Assembly: GCA_034509425.1 (NCBI GenBank)
Contig: JAVTVJ010000011.1
Coordinates: 868,001-932,000 of the forward strand
Direction: 5' to 3'
From: Eopsaltria australis
Lineage: Eukaryota; Chordata; Aves; Passeriformes; Petroicidae
DNA: 64,000 bases
The translations under genes were made by a program, and so were the position numbers. Within the stretch, counting starts at the first letter, position 1; the number at the start of each line of letters is the position of its first letter. Under the pieces are notes generated by a model, which worked only from the letters and a program-made list of their open reading frames with translations, was not told the origin of the DNA and did not search any database. Below, piece by piece: positions 1-11,617 of the stretch.

Positions 1-2391
1 ATCTGAGGTCTGAGACATCTGTGCCAATTTTTGCTGAAAATAGCCTAGGAAAATCCCTGACCTTGAAAAAAAAGCCCCAGACCTGCTTATTTAGGTTCCT
101 TTTTTTGTCTAGATCTGTTCTCTGTAGGTTTCCCAAAGCACACTTAAACAGTAGACAATTTAATTTAAAAATGACAAGCATGTTCTTGAACCATTTGCAG
201 TTCTTCTCTTAACTTCTTGATTTCTCATCACAAGAGATCTTATTATAGTTTTTGCTTTTGCATTTTTTAAAACTGGTATTAATGAACTCTATCACAGCAG
301 AAACCAGCACAACAACAGTTAATTTGGTGCTTTTTAATAGAGATGTCTTTATATGGCATTAATTATGGATTCAATCAGTCCATGCATTAAAATGCCTTGA
401 TCATAATTGCAGGTATGACTAAGATCTAACAAATATCTTCAAAGTGGTAGCATTATTTTGTTGGAATTCACAGATCTGCCAATAACATGTTACAATCAGA
501 AAAACAAGGGAATTGTTTACTAGGAATTAAGACTTCTATTACACAGGATAAAGCAGAATGTTGGTTTTAAAAATTAGACCCTATTTGGTGTATTTTTGAC
601 CGTACAGGGTTCTGCATAATACACAGCACTGATTTACTCACTCATTCATTCAGTGAAATTTTTCATGTAAAATTGCAGGAATTGCATCAAGTAATTTTTT
701 ATCCTTTTGCATAGAAGGGTCTATTTCCTTTTGAATTAGACTGTTGTCAGTAGAAACAAATAAGGATAACATATCTTCAAGAAGTAGGCCTTTCTTCTTT
801 CTTTTAAAATTGATTTTAATTTTTATTTTATATTTGACCTCTTCAGACAATAAAATATGAAGTATTGTGAATATTTGGTAAGGGAATTTTATATGTGGCA
901 TTTGTTTAAGCTAGTAACAAAAGCTTTCATCTCAATTCAAAGATCACTAAAGTGAAGTACCACTTGTAAAACTTCTTGCTATCCCTCTGTTCCAGATATG
1001 TGAAGCAACAACATACAGAGTCAAAACACTTACAGTGTTTTCCAGTACAGCAATTTTATCAAGAGCAATAGCAAAATTCTCACACCATGCTTGGGAGGCC
1101 ATAGTTTTTTCCCATGGACACAACCGATATTGGAGTAGAACCTGAGAATTGCTAGCAAAAAAACCAACTACCAAGTCACATGCCAGATTGCCCTGCCTCA
1201 TTGATTTGTGGAATTACACAGATTTGCTCCATAGCTCCTACATACATGCAAGGAGTTGGGCAATCTCAATACACCAAAGTAAATGCAGTCCATGGGGGCT
1301 CCACTCTGATTCCAGCAGGTCACCTCCATTTGAGTTTACAGAAGACCTGATTCTCACCTCCCCAGGTCATGGGAATCAAAATTCCATGATAATGGTCAGA
1401 ATGAGGCACTGAGGGAGTGTGAAAATGAAACCTGACATTTGTACATTCCAGGACATAAGTGTACAGACAGCTTAGAGAGAAATACACAGGCAATGCAATC
1501 AATAATTTTGAATAGAGTATAAAATTCAGGAGGGATCTTTTGCTGTGCACCAGTTTTCCTCCACAGATGAAATTTATAAAAAGGAAGATAAAAAGAAAAA
1601 GTACATTTGTTGTAATGTGTCCTAATATGACATTTGCCAGAAGCGTACATTTCAAAATCACCCTTTACCTCCTACTCATTGCATCAAGAACTCTGGTTCT
1701 GACTGCTAACTGTGCAGCTTTATTTGGAATTGATGCTTGAAACACTTCTTATCAACCTACCCGAGCTGCAAATTTTTGCAAGACACAAAACGTGCAACCA
1801 CTAATGACTAATAGTTTTATGCATTAGCACAGACAAATGCATACCCCATAAAATAAGAAACAACGTTGTATTAAATCCACTTCCATTCAATTGTCCTTTT
1901 AATTAAAATGCTAATTTGTGGTCACTTGTATGCATTAAAATGGAAATTCAGTATGTTCAAGAAAGCTTGTGCTGGGTCTAAAAAAAGAATGGTGGGGCAT
2001 CCATTCCTGGAATTTAATGATTAAAGTCTAAAAACCCCAGAACTGAACAATAACTTAATTTATAAACAAAATATTAGTTCAATATTTTACTTCTCTCTGT
2101 TGAAGCACAAGGGAAGCAATTAGATACCAGTGCCATTTTCAAATAATAACTTTCTAAGGAATTGATCCATATGAAATTAAAATAATGGGTCAACAATTAA
2201 TTATGAAATCAGACTCTGCTTTGAGGCCTTGCTGGAGTAAATAGAAGTAGGATAAGAACAGGCACCTCACTCAATACCCTAATTTATTTGCCATTATAAC
2301 AGAATGAGTGCCACACATCTGCAGGACAATTTGGTCACTGATGGGATCCTGGTACCCAGATACGGATATCAAAAGATCAAAATGCAGGGCC

Positions 2392-2432
2392 TGTAATTCA
2401 TGACCAAGTACATGTAATACATGACCAAGTCG
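2392..2432. repeat. Imperfect ~20-bp direct repeat, two copies
   Basis: Two adjacent copies of a unit of the form TGTAATNCATGACCAAGT lie about 22 bp apart. This looks like a local slippage duplication in the putative TNFSF13B intron; no function is implied. Confidence 0.6.
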
Positions 2433-4053
2433 TAGGCTGGATTCAGCACCATGAACAACACCATTCTATTTAACTCACTCTGCTAAAACAAATTTTAACA
2501 TTGTCTAGTAGGTTTGTGGTCATCAGAGGAATTGGGTCTGGGAAAATATAATATCTCACTGAACTCTGAAAAGCTAAATTTTTCTAATTAGGGCAGGCAG
2601 AAAGCTAATTCTAACAGACAACCTTTGATATAAATGCAAGATTTGCAATTTATTTTTTCTTTTTTATATACAGAAATATGAGGTTCATGTTAGAAAACAT
2701 TTTTGTGATAGGTCAACTTATGTAGAATTTCCCTTTAAAATGGATGTTCATATTCTGTGTTTTCTGTCATCCATCCTAAACAACTTTAAAGTCAGCTGTA
2801 CCTTAAAAAAAAGTTTACAGAAATAAGTAGCTTAATTGAAATTTTACATGTTAGAGGTAAGCAGGTATAGTCAGAGGTGACTACATGATAAGAAGAATCT
2901 AAAGTCTACTCAGAAGCACAGCTGAGGAGCCCCAAACCTTGCTCACCACAAGCAGCTATAAGTCTAAAGATGAAAGCTATTGTGAAGGAAACTGGATCAC
3001 TTGCAGAATATTGATGCTCTAATATTCATTTTAAAAAAGACATCTCCTTATTTTTTATGATATTTGTATTTTAGATCCCTTGTTTTTATTTGGGAGTTTC
3101 TAGGGTGGGGAGGGCAGGGGAGCTCTGTGGTTCCTGTGATAGGAAACAGGATACAAGAAATAAAATTTAAGCAATCATGACCTCAGTCCTGTTTGCGAAA
3201 TCTTTCTTAGCCAAGATCCTGAAACAAAGACTACTAATGAAATAGAATAAACCCCTTGAAAATATGTGGATTTTAGGTGATGTCCTAAATTAATGGGTTT
3301 TTTTGAATATTGGAAGTAAGTAGAGTGATTATACTCTAGAAATTAAATTTCATTTAGCTTACTGAAGCTCAAGTGAAATACATTTCATGTTAGTTGCTCA
3401 CTGAGAAATGTTTTCATTTAGTCTTTACCTGTAATTTACTCAGTTTCAAATTCTCTAAATAGTTTAAGATATCAGTTAAAATAATATAAAAGTATACATA
3501 AGAAGAGTGAACTGATTTAGCGACTCAGGAATATTTTTAGTCAGTGCAATTAGAGTACGTGTGCAAACTGGTATAATAAAATTCTGCATTTCATCTTATA
3601 AGGCCTTATTGTGTTTGGGAAAAGAAAGAAATGTAGGCATTTTATCACCAAAGGAAACAAATATATCCCATTAATATGTCAACATAATAATACTCATCAG
3701 AGGTCTTTTATGGAGCAATGTCTTCAGTGTTCTTTGCAGAATCTTTTAAGGGTAACCATGACAAAATTGGCTTTCTTTTATGAATTTTACTATTTATTGA
3801 TAGGTTGTTTTAATGTAGAAATGATGCTAAACTTCTGAATTGCTTGTGATCTGCCTCTTTTGTCAGATAGTCAGCCTTTCTCCTTGAAAACTCCTATTTC
3901 CCTGAAGTTCTCATTACTTCTTTCTCTTAGCATGAGCATGTTTCCCAGAAAAGTGAATTGGCATTTTTATTAATAGAGTTCCCTCCCTACTATTATCAGA
4001 GAGAACTGAACAATTGAAAATCTGAATGATTTGGTCTTTTCCATCCTAGTTCA

Positions 4054-4056
<3 letters not shown>

Positions 4057-4086
<30 letters not shown>
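4057..4086. repeat. (TG)15 microsatellite
   Basis: An uninterrupted run of 15 TG units, about 65 bp left of a CR1 3' end. Such a run is likely to be length-polymorphic. Confidence 0.95.
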
Positions 4087-4087
<1 letters not shown>

Positions 4088-4150
4088 TATGGGATCTAAC
4101 ATTCAAAGTTCAACCTGCAGATAGCATAAATATCTGGTACCTTGAACAGT

Positions 4151-4236
4151 ATGCCCCTACTCATGGCAGAAGGATTGGACTACATAGCCTTTTAAAGGTC
4201 CCTTCAAACCCAAAACATTCTGTGATTCAATATTCT
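4151..4236 (+). mobile_element. CR1 LINE 3'-end fragment
   Basis: The sequence matches the recalled avian CR1 3' terminus: a GGATTGGACTA-like block, then AAAGGTCCCTTC, then a terminal ATTCTGTGATTC repeat. Only about 85 bp survive, as expected for a heavily 5'-truncated insertion. The substitutions suggest an old copy. Confidence 0.8.
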
Positions 4237-4608
4237 GTCCTTCAAGAGAACATGCCTATGGTCAACACCATTCATCCACCAATAATTTTGAAAACCACAA
4301 TGGATTCTGGGAGCACGAATCAACTCATAGGAGAGAAGAAAACATGAATCAAACACTCTTGTTTTTTTCTAGACAGTACCCAACTGTGGCATCCCAACCT
4401 ACTCCATCAGCTTGAATTTACCTTTTTCTTCTGCGTTGGCAGCAGACCGCCTGCCCCTGTTTCTACTCCCGTTCCAGATTTCTGTTTGGAAGCTCTCAGC
4501 TGGGCCAGTACCAGTAAGCCTGCTCTCCTAACGAGGAGAAGCAACAGTCAGTGAGAGCAGCCCCACGTTTGTCCATGCCCTGCAAGTCAAAACCCACTCC
4601 TCCAGCTT

Positions 4609-4610
4609 AC
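4609..4610 (-). other. TNFSF13B: TNFSF13B exon 1 splice donor
   Basis: Read on the minus strand, the coding sequence runs into CAG|GTAAGC. This is a near-consensus donor that ends exon 1 in phase 0, directly after codon 109. Confidence 0.85.
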
Positions 4611-4937
4611 CTGCCTGGAGCCAGCTGCAGACACTTGCAGGAAGGAGGAAACAGGGGTACCAGCTTCATTTTCATCGGGGGACACCAGTGGCTGGTCTAG
4701 CGGAGACCTTGCCTGGATGCTGTAGATCAGCTCACTGCGCAGAGCTTCTAGTTCTGTTTTCAGGATGATAACATGGTAAAAAGACACTGCTGCAAGACAA
4801 GAGGACAGGAGCATAGCAAGCCACAGGAATGTGACAGAAAAAAGTCCTGTGGTGCCTGAAACAGCACCAGGGGGGGCAGAGGGAGAGGAGGCGGTATCCT
4901 TCTGTTGGATGACGTGCAAACAGTCCACGGATTTCAT
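4611..4937 (-). CDS. TNFSF13B: TNFSF13B (BAFF/BLyS), first coding exon only
   Basis: This exon encodes the N-terminal 109 residues of the B-cell activating factor, a type II membrane cytokine of the TNF superfamily that supports B-cell survival. It starts MKSVDCLHVIQQKDTASS. A cytoplasmic tail is followed by a hydrophobic membrane anchor at about residues 31-55 (LFSVTFLWLAMLLSSCLAAV) and a short heptad-like stalk (LKTELEALRSEL). No further ATG lies upstream in this frame before a stop, which fixes the start. The G at -3 gives it an acceptable Kozak context. The exon ends in phase 0 at a GTAAGC donor. The furin site and the TNF-homology domain are encoded by later exons not present here. The identity rests on close resemblance to recalled chicken BAFF and on its position beside ABHD13 and LIG4. 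The gene is incomplete because of the window edge, not because it is broken. Confidence 0.9.
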
Positions 4938-4972
4938 CGCTGCTCTTTCCTTACTAAAGCCAGAGGGAGAGT

Positions 4973-5002
4973 TCAGCTGTCCCCTTCCGATGTGCAATCC
5001 AT
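4973..5002 (-). promoter_or_regulatory. Possible upstream ORF in TNFSF13B 5' leader
   Basis: A 9-codon ORF ends in TGA 35 nt before the TNFSF13B start and in a different frame. Its ATG has A at -3 and G at +4, a stronger context than the main start. If transcription begins upstream of 5002, this uORF could lower translation of BAFF. The transcription start is not visible in the sequence. Confidence 0.4.
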
Positions 5003-8000
5003 GTTACCAGTTGCTGTCTGAAACTAAGGGCATCCAGAATAAGTGAACAAAACGCCCAGATCATTTCCTGTCAGATGAAGCTGTTGATATCACCATTAAA
5101 CTTAATGTGCAGAGTGAACGTCTAAGATTCTGTCTTCCCTTTGTTTTCACCTCTCTGTGCTGCATTTTGGAAATGAATGCCTTCTCACAAGCTACCTTCC
5201 TCCTTTCACTTTCCACTAGTTATTTATGTGGCAGCTTGCTACAGCCATTTCCCATAATCTTTAAATTTAGGCACAGCCAGTACCACCGGTAATTTTGAGC
5301 CTTATCTAGAAGTACAGAAACCTTGTAAAGTTTCCTGACAGCATTTCATCTAGTGCTACTTAAAAGACATACACATATGACAGGCATATGCCTTTGTGTG
5401 TGTGTGAAGGCATATGGATGTACTATGTATATATATCATCTATATTAACATGTTTATATTCATATCTAAAGTGCCAATATGCCTACAGAGGAGACAAATT
5501 ATTCAAAACAAATTTTTTGTCCTTTCCCGAAAACAATAGTGAAAAATATTCCCAGGTATGAGTCACAAATTACAGGTTTCTCAGTTGTATGAAGATGTAA
5601 ATTCTGCAGTTCAGCTCATCAAACTAACTTGAAAAGGGATGATATTTTATTAAACTTTTCTAATAAATACAATCTCTCTAAAGAATTCAAGAACCTGCAT
5701 TAATGCAAAAGGGAACACAAAGAAGAAAGGAGAGGAAATTTGGTGAGGGGAACTAAAAGAGTTGAAAACTAGGGGTTGGAAAAGAATAAGAGAGGGGGAA
5801 ATAAAACAGAGGGAAAGGGCAAATAATTAGTTAGAGTATTTAAAAATTAAACACAATCCAAAACTTTAAACATGCACACTGTCAACACTCAGGTGAAACC
5901 TGAGTGTCTGGTTTAAGTTCATCTTTTAAGATTTTGTAAGTCCTCTCATCTTAAAACTCTGTATTAGGAATTCCTTTCTTCTCTGCAACAGCAAGTCTAC
6001 CTCGATATCCCACACATGTTCATATGCTTTTTTATTGTCTTCTCATACAAAATTCAACTTCTACCCCTTTGTTAAAAGTTCCAGTGGTCTGGGACAGAAG
6101 AAAAAAGATAAACAGTGTCACAATTATGGCTAAAATCAACAGGTCAACTCCTCTTACCATGTAAGTAAACTTTATCTTTGCAAAAGAGAAAACTTTTACA
6201 GATCAGTCCAAGTACTGTGTAATAAATCCTGATGACACCACCTACCAGGGTAGTTCAGATCAAGTTAATTCTGTTGGGAAGGAGAAGGAAGAAGGAACAA
6301 CAGTAAAGTAACAACTTCCGTAGCCTCTCCCTCTTCTGTTTCTTAAGGCTACAAGAAATTCAGTGGGATTATAAGTTCTATCATCTTCCGTTGTGATACA
6401 AAGCACTTTTTTCTTTATTTTGCCACCTCTAGCAACCACACACATCCTGCACAGATGAGTAAATCTGTTCCTAAATGCAAAGGAAAAAAATACACCATGT
6501 ATCTTGCGCCTAGAAGCCACATACATACTATGAGAAATTATACAGAAATTGATGTGGGGTGGAAAAAATAGAATACCATACCATTTCATTTTAAAGGCTA
6601 AGCTAAGCTTTAAATGGGGTTGCATTTTGAAGTAAATTTAATATGAACTAATCTAGGGGGTTTTTAACAGAATAAGCAATTATTAGAGCTAAGCAGACAT
6701 GCCTTCAAGTATCTCTAGACATCAGAACCTTACCAGCCTAATACTGACTGTTCCAAAAATAAAAAATAATGTGACAGCTGGAAAAGAAGTGCTATTTTAG
6801 AAAATGAAACTGAGTAAGAGAATGAAAGTTATAACCAGCTATCCAGGAATACCAAGAAACTATTGGCCAGTGAGGTCTCTGCAGTCATTAATGTATCAGA
6901 AAATAACAGACAGGTATATAAATAGCACTGCTCTAGCCGTTGCTAGAGAAAATAGGCTGTTCCCAGCCTCCACAGCCTCTTTAAATGGGGTCATTATTTG
7001 GGCTGACAAAATAATTGTGGTGACATAGAGGACTTCTGTAAGACATCTGGCTTCATCTTCCTTATAATTCTGATCAATGAGAATTTGAAAGGGAAGATGA
7101 GGAAAATCACAACAGCCCAGATACGGGAAATTGTTAAATTCAATAGGCATTAGTACCTAAGCATCAAAGGGAACTCTCTGTTGGCAACCTTGTGTTGTTC
7201 TGTAGATTTACAAGCAGTTATGTGGTTTGAAAGAACTTCGGACAACTTCTGTGATGACAAAAATCATGGAACAGTAACTAATGACAGTAAGAGATCATTA
7301 ATGAAAACCAGTATGAATTACCTAGAAATATACTTAGTTGAACAACTTCTAATATAATAAAATGGAGCTTCAGTTAATTGCAGATTGCTAAATGCATTAA
7401 AGTAAATCACAAAAATTACTTAAAAAAAACCCCCCAAAAGCCACCAAATGCAAAAAAGCCACCAAACGCAAAAAGCCCTCAAACCAAACAAAAACCTCAT
7501 GATAGCTGCAGAGCCCAGAACCTGGAGTTGATGTCTCAATGTTTGCCACTGTCTTGTCATAATATACCCTCCTTATGATTCATCTCGTTGGCAAAGCTGC
7601 AAAGTGGTCCTTAGCCTGCTTAAAGCAAAGGCAGTAAGATTAGCACATGCTGGTTCTGCTGTGTTTTAAACTAAGGTGTGACTAAAGTGCTCAGATCAGC
7701 CTCCCATCAGCAGACATGGGAAGGTGATGATTTCAGCTGAACACAAGCTCAGTGGAATATTCTTGTTGAAATACTATTTGGATATATATGCTGAGTATCA
7801 GATTAAATGTTCAAGATGGGTCCTGGCAACCTGAAAACTTATAAAAGATCAACATTACATCTGTGGGGAACCAAGGCAGAGATAGTAACCAATCATACAG
7901 GAAATTTGTGGTTGAACCAGAAACTGAATTCATGATTTCCTGAAATCCAGTTATGTACTTTAACCACAAAAGCATCTTCTTTGCGGGGGAGGAAAAACCC

Positions 8001-10187
8001 ATAATGAAGTTCAATGTACAAAAGAGAAGCAGTTGATATGACTGTGAAGGCTTGGGTAAAACCCCAATTTACTGAAGAAACATGAAAGCTTACTTAAAAA
8101 CAAATGTTCTGTTTTTAAAAGGAGGCTGTGCACATGCTTCAACCCAGAGATCCAGGTGAGTGATTTGAAGGCCACACTAAAAGTATGCTTTCAGTGGCAA
8201 GGGTCCAGCTTCACAGGCTTCTGAAGCAGCCACAAAATGGTCCCTGTGGTTATTACGAGAAAGAGACCACAACATCTCACCTTACCACACAAGACAGTGT
8301 GGAACAGACAGAGGAGCACAGAAAAAGCAAAGGTTCCATTCTGAAATTTTACATTTAATTTCAAGTCCTTTCTGAAAGATGGACAAAATAGGAGGACTAT
8401 TTTGGAGGAGATCAGAATAAATCCTGTATTGTAGTTTTCTGCTAATAAAGAGATCTGTATCAAGAGTATTTACAGATATCCCTCTGAAACTGTACACATT
8501 TCCTTCAAGAACACTTCATTAGTTCTTTTAGCCTTTAACTACAACTTACACAGTAGCAAATCCAGGCAAGTTCTGCCTCTCAAGTGGATTAAAAAAATAT
8601 TCTGTTTCTGGATACTCCACTCCAGTGGCTGTATAACTTATATTTTAACTTCTAGGAAGCTGTTGAATACCTTGCAAGTAAAGGATGTGTTATACAAACA
8701 GTTGAAGCCTTATTTGATAAATTGCCTTGTTAAAATGAAAAAAAAAATCCTATGAGATTTTTCTGAAGTGAAAAGGGTAATCTTTTATCTTTGCCTCAAA
8801 ATTGCCGAGGATAACACAAATGTCTCTGCACATTCTAGGTATGCCACCCTTGTTTTATTCCTTGTAATATTTTATTTCTCTAGATATCTAGAAAATTTGG
8901 GTCCAAATGCATACTACACAAAGTAAACCTACATCTGACTTGCAGTCACTGTCATTTTTACATTGTTATTACAGTGCTTTCAAAGAGAAAAGGAGGAGAC
9001 ACAGAAAGGAAAAGCAATTATTATAGGTGTCTTTCAAAATATGCAGCAGAGCCAGATAGAATATAATTTTAAAAACATATAAAATATAAAAAGACAACTC
9101 AAGATTTATATACAACAGCAGCTTTATGCCAGCCTCCTCCCCTTCCCCCCCTCCCTTGCCATGATGTTACAGCAATTGCTTCTTACTGCCCAGGAAAAAA
9201 GGAGCTCTGTCATACAGCTGAAGCCTACTCCTCTTACAGTCTCTCCGGCTTTGCTATCCAGCAACGTGGAGGACTGCATTTCTCCACCTCTTTGACACTA
9301 TCCAACCTAGCAGATGAGCTAAAAATGCTTTTGTATGGTAACAAGATAAACACGGAGCCAAGGCCCTTCATGTGGGCGTGGCAGCTGTGCTGCTGCTAGA
9401 GTGTGGAGACCTTTAATAGACGGCACAGGACAAGGATTCAAGTATTTTCAAATCATAATGTTATTTCTTCTTAGCTGTATGCAATTGCTACACTGTCCCT
9501 GAGTCCTAGAGAACAGACAGGAAAGGGTTCTCTGCCTGACCTTTCCCTTTGATTTTTTGTAAATAATAACCCACACTAGAAGTGTAATTCAAACCAGCTG
9601 TAGTACTTCCTTTCTTTCTGTCTTCAAGCAGCACAATCCGTTCTTTAGTTATTTGTCAAAACTAGGGGAAACATCTCTCTGAACCTGGTATGTGAACTTA
9701 CTTACATTTCTGTCAGCCACCTTGCAGTTTGCATTATTCAGTTCATTGCTTTAGATTATTAAACATGTATCTCCAGTTGGGAGTGAAGCCATGTTCTTTA
9801 ACACGGTAAAACCAAGTCTGCTCTTAAGCTGCATTGCCTTTCAGTGAAAGAAAAATTACTATTTTTCCAAGACATAAAAGAATTATTCTGTCCTCATCCA
9901 AGCTGAAGCATAACAAATTAATCAAATCAATGTTTTCAAAACAAATCCAGAAAATAATCAGCATATCTTCCTTATCTACTTACAGAGACAGAATTCAGTA
10001 CAAAGTCCAAAATTAAGGCCCTGAATAAGGTCCAACAAGAGATTTAAAGCTCAGGCATTTTCAGTATCTTTGGAGCAAATAATTTTTGCTAAGCCAATGG
10101 TTCAGCTTTCTCTCAAGACCTTCTCTGCCTATACACGACCTTTTTAACAGACAGCAAGCCTTCAAGCCTTTGGTCTAGGTTTCATTT
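5003..10187. other. Upstream region of TNFSF13B; spacer
   Basis: This region lies 5' of TNFSF13B and should contain its promoter, but I see no CpG island or unambiguous TATA element that fixes the start site. The rest is AT-rich with no supportable gene. It holds a small purine-rich tandem repeat near 7437-7493. Confidence 0.5.
7437..7493. repeat. Short A/C-rich tandem repeat
   Basis: About three imperfect copies of an 18-19 bp unit of the form AAAAGCCACCAAATGCAA. The stretch is open in one frame, but it is low complexity and not a credible gene. Confidence 0.7.
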
Positions 10188-10706
10188 CATAGAGTCATAG
10201 AATAGCCTGGGTTGGAAGGGACCTTAAAGATCATCTTGTTCCAACACCTCTGTCATGGCCAAGGACATCTTCCACTAGATCAAGCTGCTGAGACCTTCAT
10301 CCAGCCTGGCCTTGAACACTTCCTGGGATGGGGCATCCACAACTTCTCTGGGCAACCTGTTCCAGTGCCTCACCTTCACAGCAAAGAATTCCCTCCAAAT
10401 ATCTAATCTATACCTACTCTCTTTCGATTTTAAGCCTTTCCCTCTTGTTGTGTCACTACATGTCGCTGTAAAAAGCCTCTCCATCTACCTTGTGGCCTCC
10501 CTCAGTAAAATTGCAGTAAAGCTGCAATTAGGTCCCCCCAAGACCTTTTGTTTTCCAGGCTGGACAAGTCCAATTCTCTCAGCTTTTTCTGATAGAAGAG
10601 GTGCCCCATCCCTCTAATCAGACTGGTGGCCCTCCTCTGAAGTCCCTCCAACAGCTCAATGTCCTTCCTGCGCTGAAGAATCAAAAGCTGGATGCAGCAC
10701 TCCAGT
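10188..10706 (-). mobile_element. CR1 LINE fragment with ORF2 C-terminus
   Basis: The left end reads as the reverse complement of the CR1 3' terminus (CATAGAATAG...GGTTGGAAGGGACCTTAAAGAT form). On the minus strand a stretch translates to the conserved end of the CR1 ORF2 protein (RHWNRLPREVVDAPS...FKARLDEGL). The copy is 5'-truncated at about 520 bp and carries frame breaks, so it is inactive. It lies in the spacer between TNFSF13B and the end of ABHD13. Confidence 0.93.
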
Positions 10707-11589
10707 AAGTTTTAGTGACATAGTTCACAAGACAGCAACCTGCTTCTCATTCACAGCAGTAGTCACATGAAGTACCCAAATCTGGAGTTGTTCCTGTACT
10801 GTCATTTCTTTTTATACAAAAAATTAGAAATACCTTTTTTATTTGTTTTTTTTCATTCCAAATTAATAGGTATCTTGAACAGAGTGTCCACACCTACACC
10901 CCACACCCACAGCCCTGTTTCCTAGCTACTGGGTTAAGAATTAACTATAAGCCTTGCAGTAATTCAGGAGAGGACACACATTTTGCAGCTTTAGAAAACA
11001 CAGCAGTAAGTCCTTATTTTTTGGGTATTTCATATTAACCATGCCGAATGGGAGCAGAGGTGATATAAGCTTAGTAATGCATTTCTCTGTAAGAAAGCAG
11101 AAATTGCTTCAGACTGAGTATCCCACTCTGACTAAATGAATTAACTATAAATGAGTGGCATTATAGGATTTTAAACTGACATTTAAAATACTGCCAGCAT
11201 AAGTGGTGCAACTAGTGACAAACAATTCAAAATACTTCCTAATGGATATAATATTTAGACCATCTCTCAGACCCACAGACAACAGAAAATTTTGAAATGC
11301 AAAATGCGTTAGAAAGTGATGGAGAGCTACCACATACCAGTTTTACTTACTAACACTTCCTGAAAGTGAAAATACATGACAAAGCTTAGAAACATATTTG
11401 TAATATGCCTTTTCCTCTGCTGTAATAGCTTTCCACAAAGGCCACATCTAACAATGCAGATGTCTAATCCATGTGCTCTGGCTTTAGTAAGTGAGTGAAA
11501 ACAGTATCTTGGGGTTGATCTGTTACCATGCAAACAAAACTACCCCTTCACACACACTGAAGACAGGCCACAAACTAGAACAAGACATT
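10707..11589. other. Intergenic spacer TNFSF13B/ABHD13
   Basis: AT-rich DNA between the CR1 and the inferred ABHD13 polyadenylation region. I see no gene or structured repeat in it. Confidence 0.5.
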
Positions 11590-11617
11590 AACATCACTTT
11601 TAATGTATCAATTTATT
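11540..11617 (-). terminator. ABHD13: Candidate ABHD13 polyadenylation site
   Basis: On the minus strand a canonical AATAAA (11612-11617) is followed about 25-70 nt downstream by a clearly GU-rich stretch (GTTCTAGTTTGTGG...GTGTGTGTG form). This is the usual two-part vertebrate poly(A) signal. A second AATAAA lies just upstream at 11667-11672. The resulting 3'UTR would be about 4.7 kb, and ABHD13 is recalled to have a long 3'UTR in mammals. Confidence 0.5.

Larger units (their letters stand above)
1..4610 (-). other. TNFSF13B: TNFSF13B intron 1 (5' part), no further exon seen
   Basis: This AT-rich stretch lies downstream of the exon 1 splice donor on the minus strand, so it should be the start of TNFSF13B intron 1. 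I looked by eye for the TNF-homology exons on the minus strand and saw none. The remaining exons are therefore probably beyond the left edge. The only internal features noted are a short CR1 fragment, a TG microsatellite and a small imperfect direct repeat near 2392-2432. Confidence 0.6.

Noticed and set aside
4587..4997. A longer TNFSF13B N-terminus starting at 4997
   Set aside because: That start is a TTG codon, not ATG; the first in-frame ATG is at 4937 and matches the family's N-terminus.
6804..7150. A YWPVRSLQS-like string resembling the NYRPVSL motif of LINE reverse transcriptases
   Set aside because: Only a few residues match and the flanks do not continue the similarity; too weak to call a LINE fragment.
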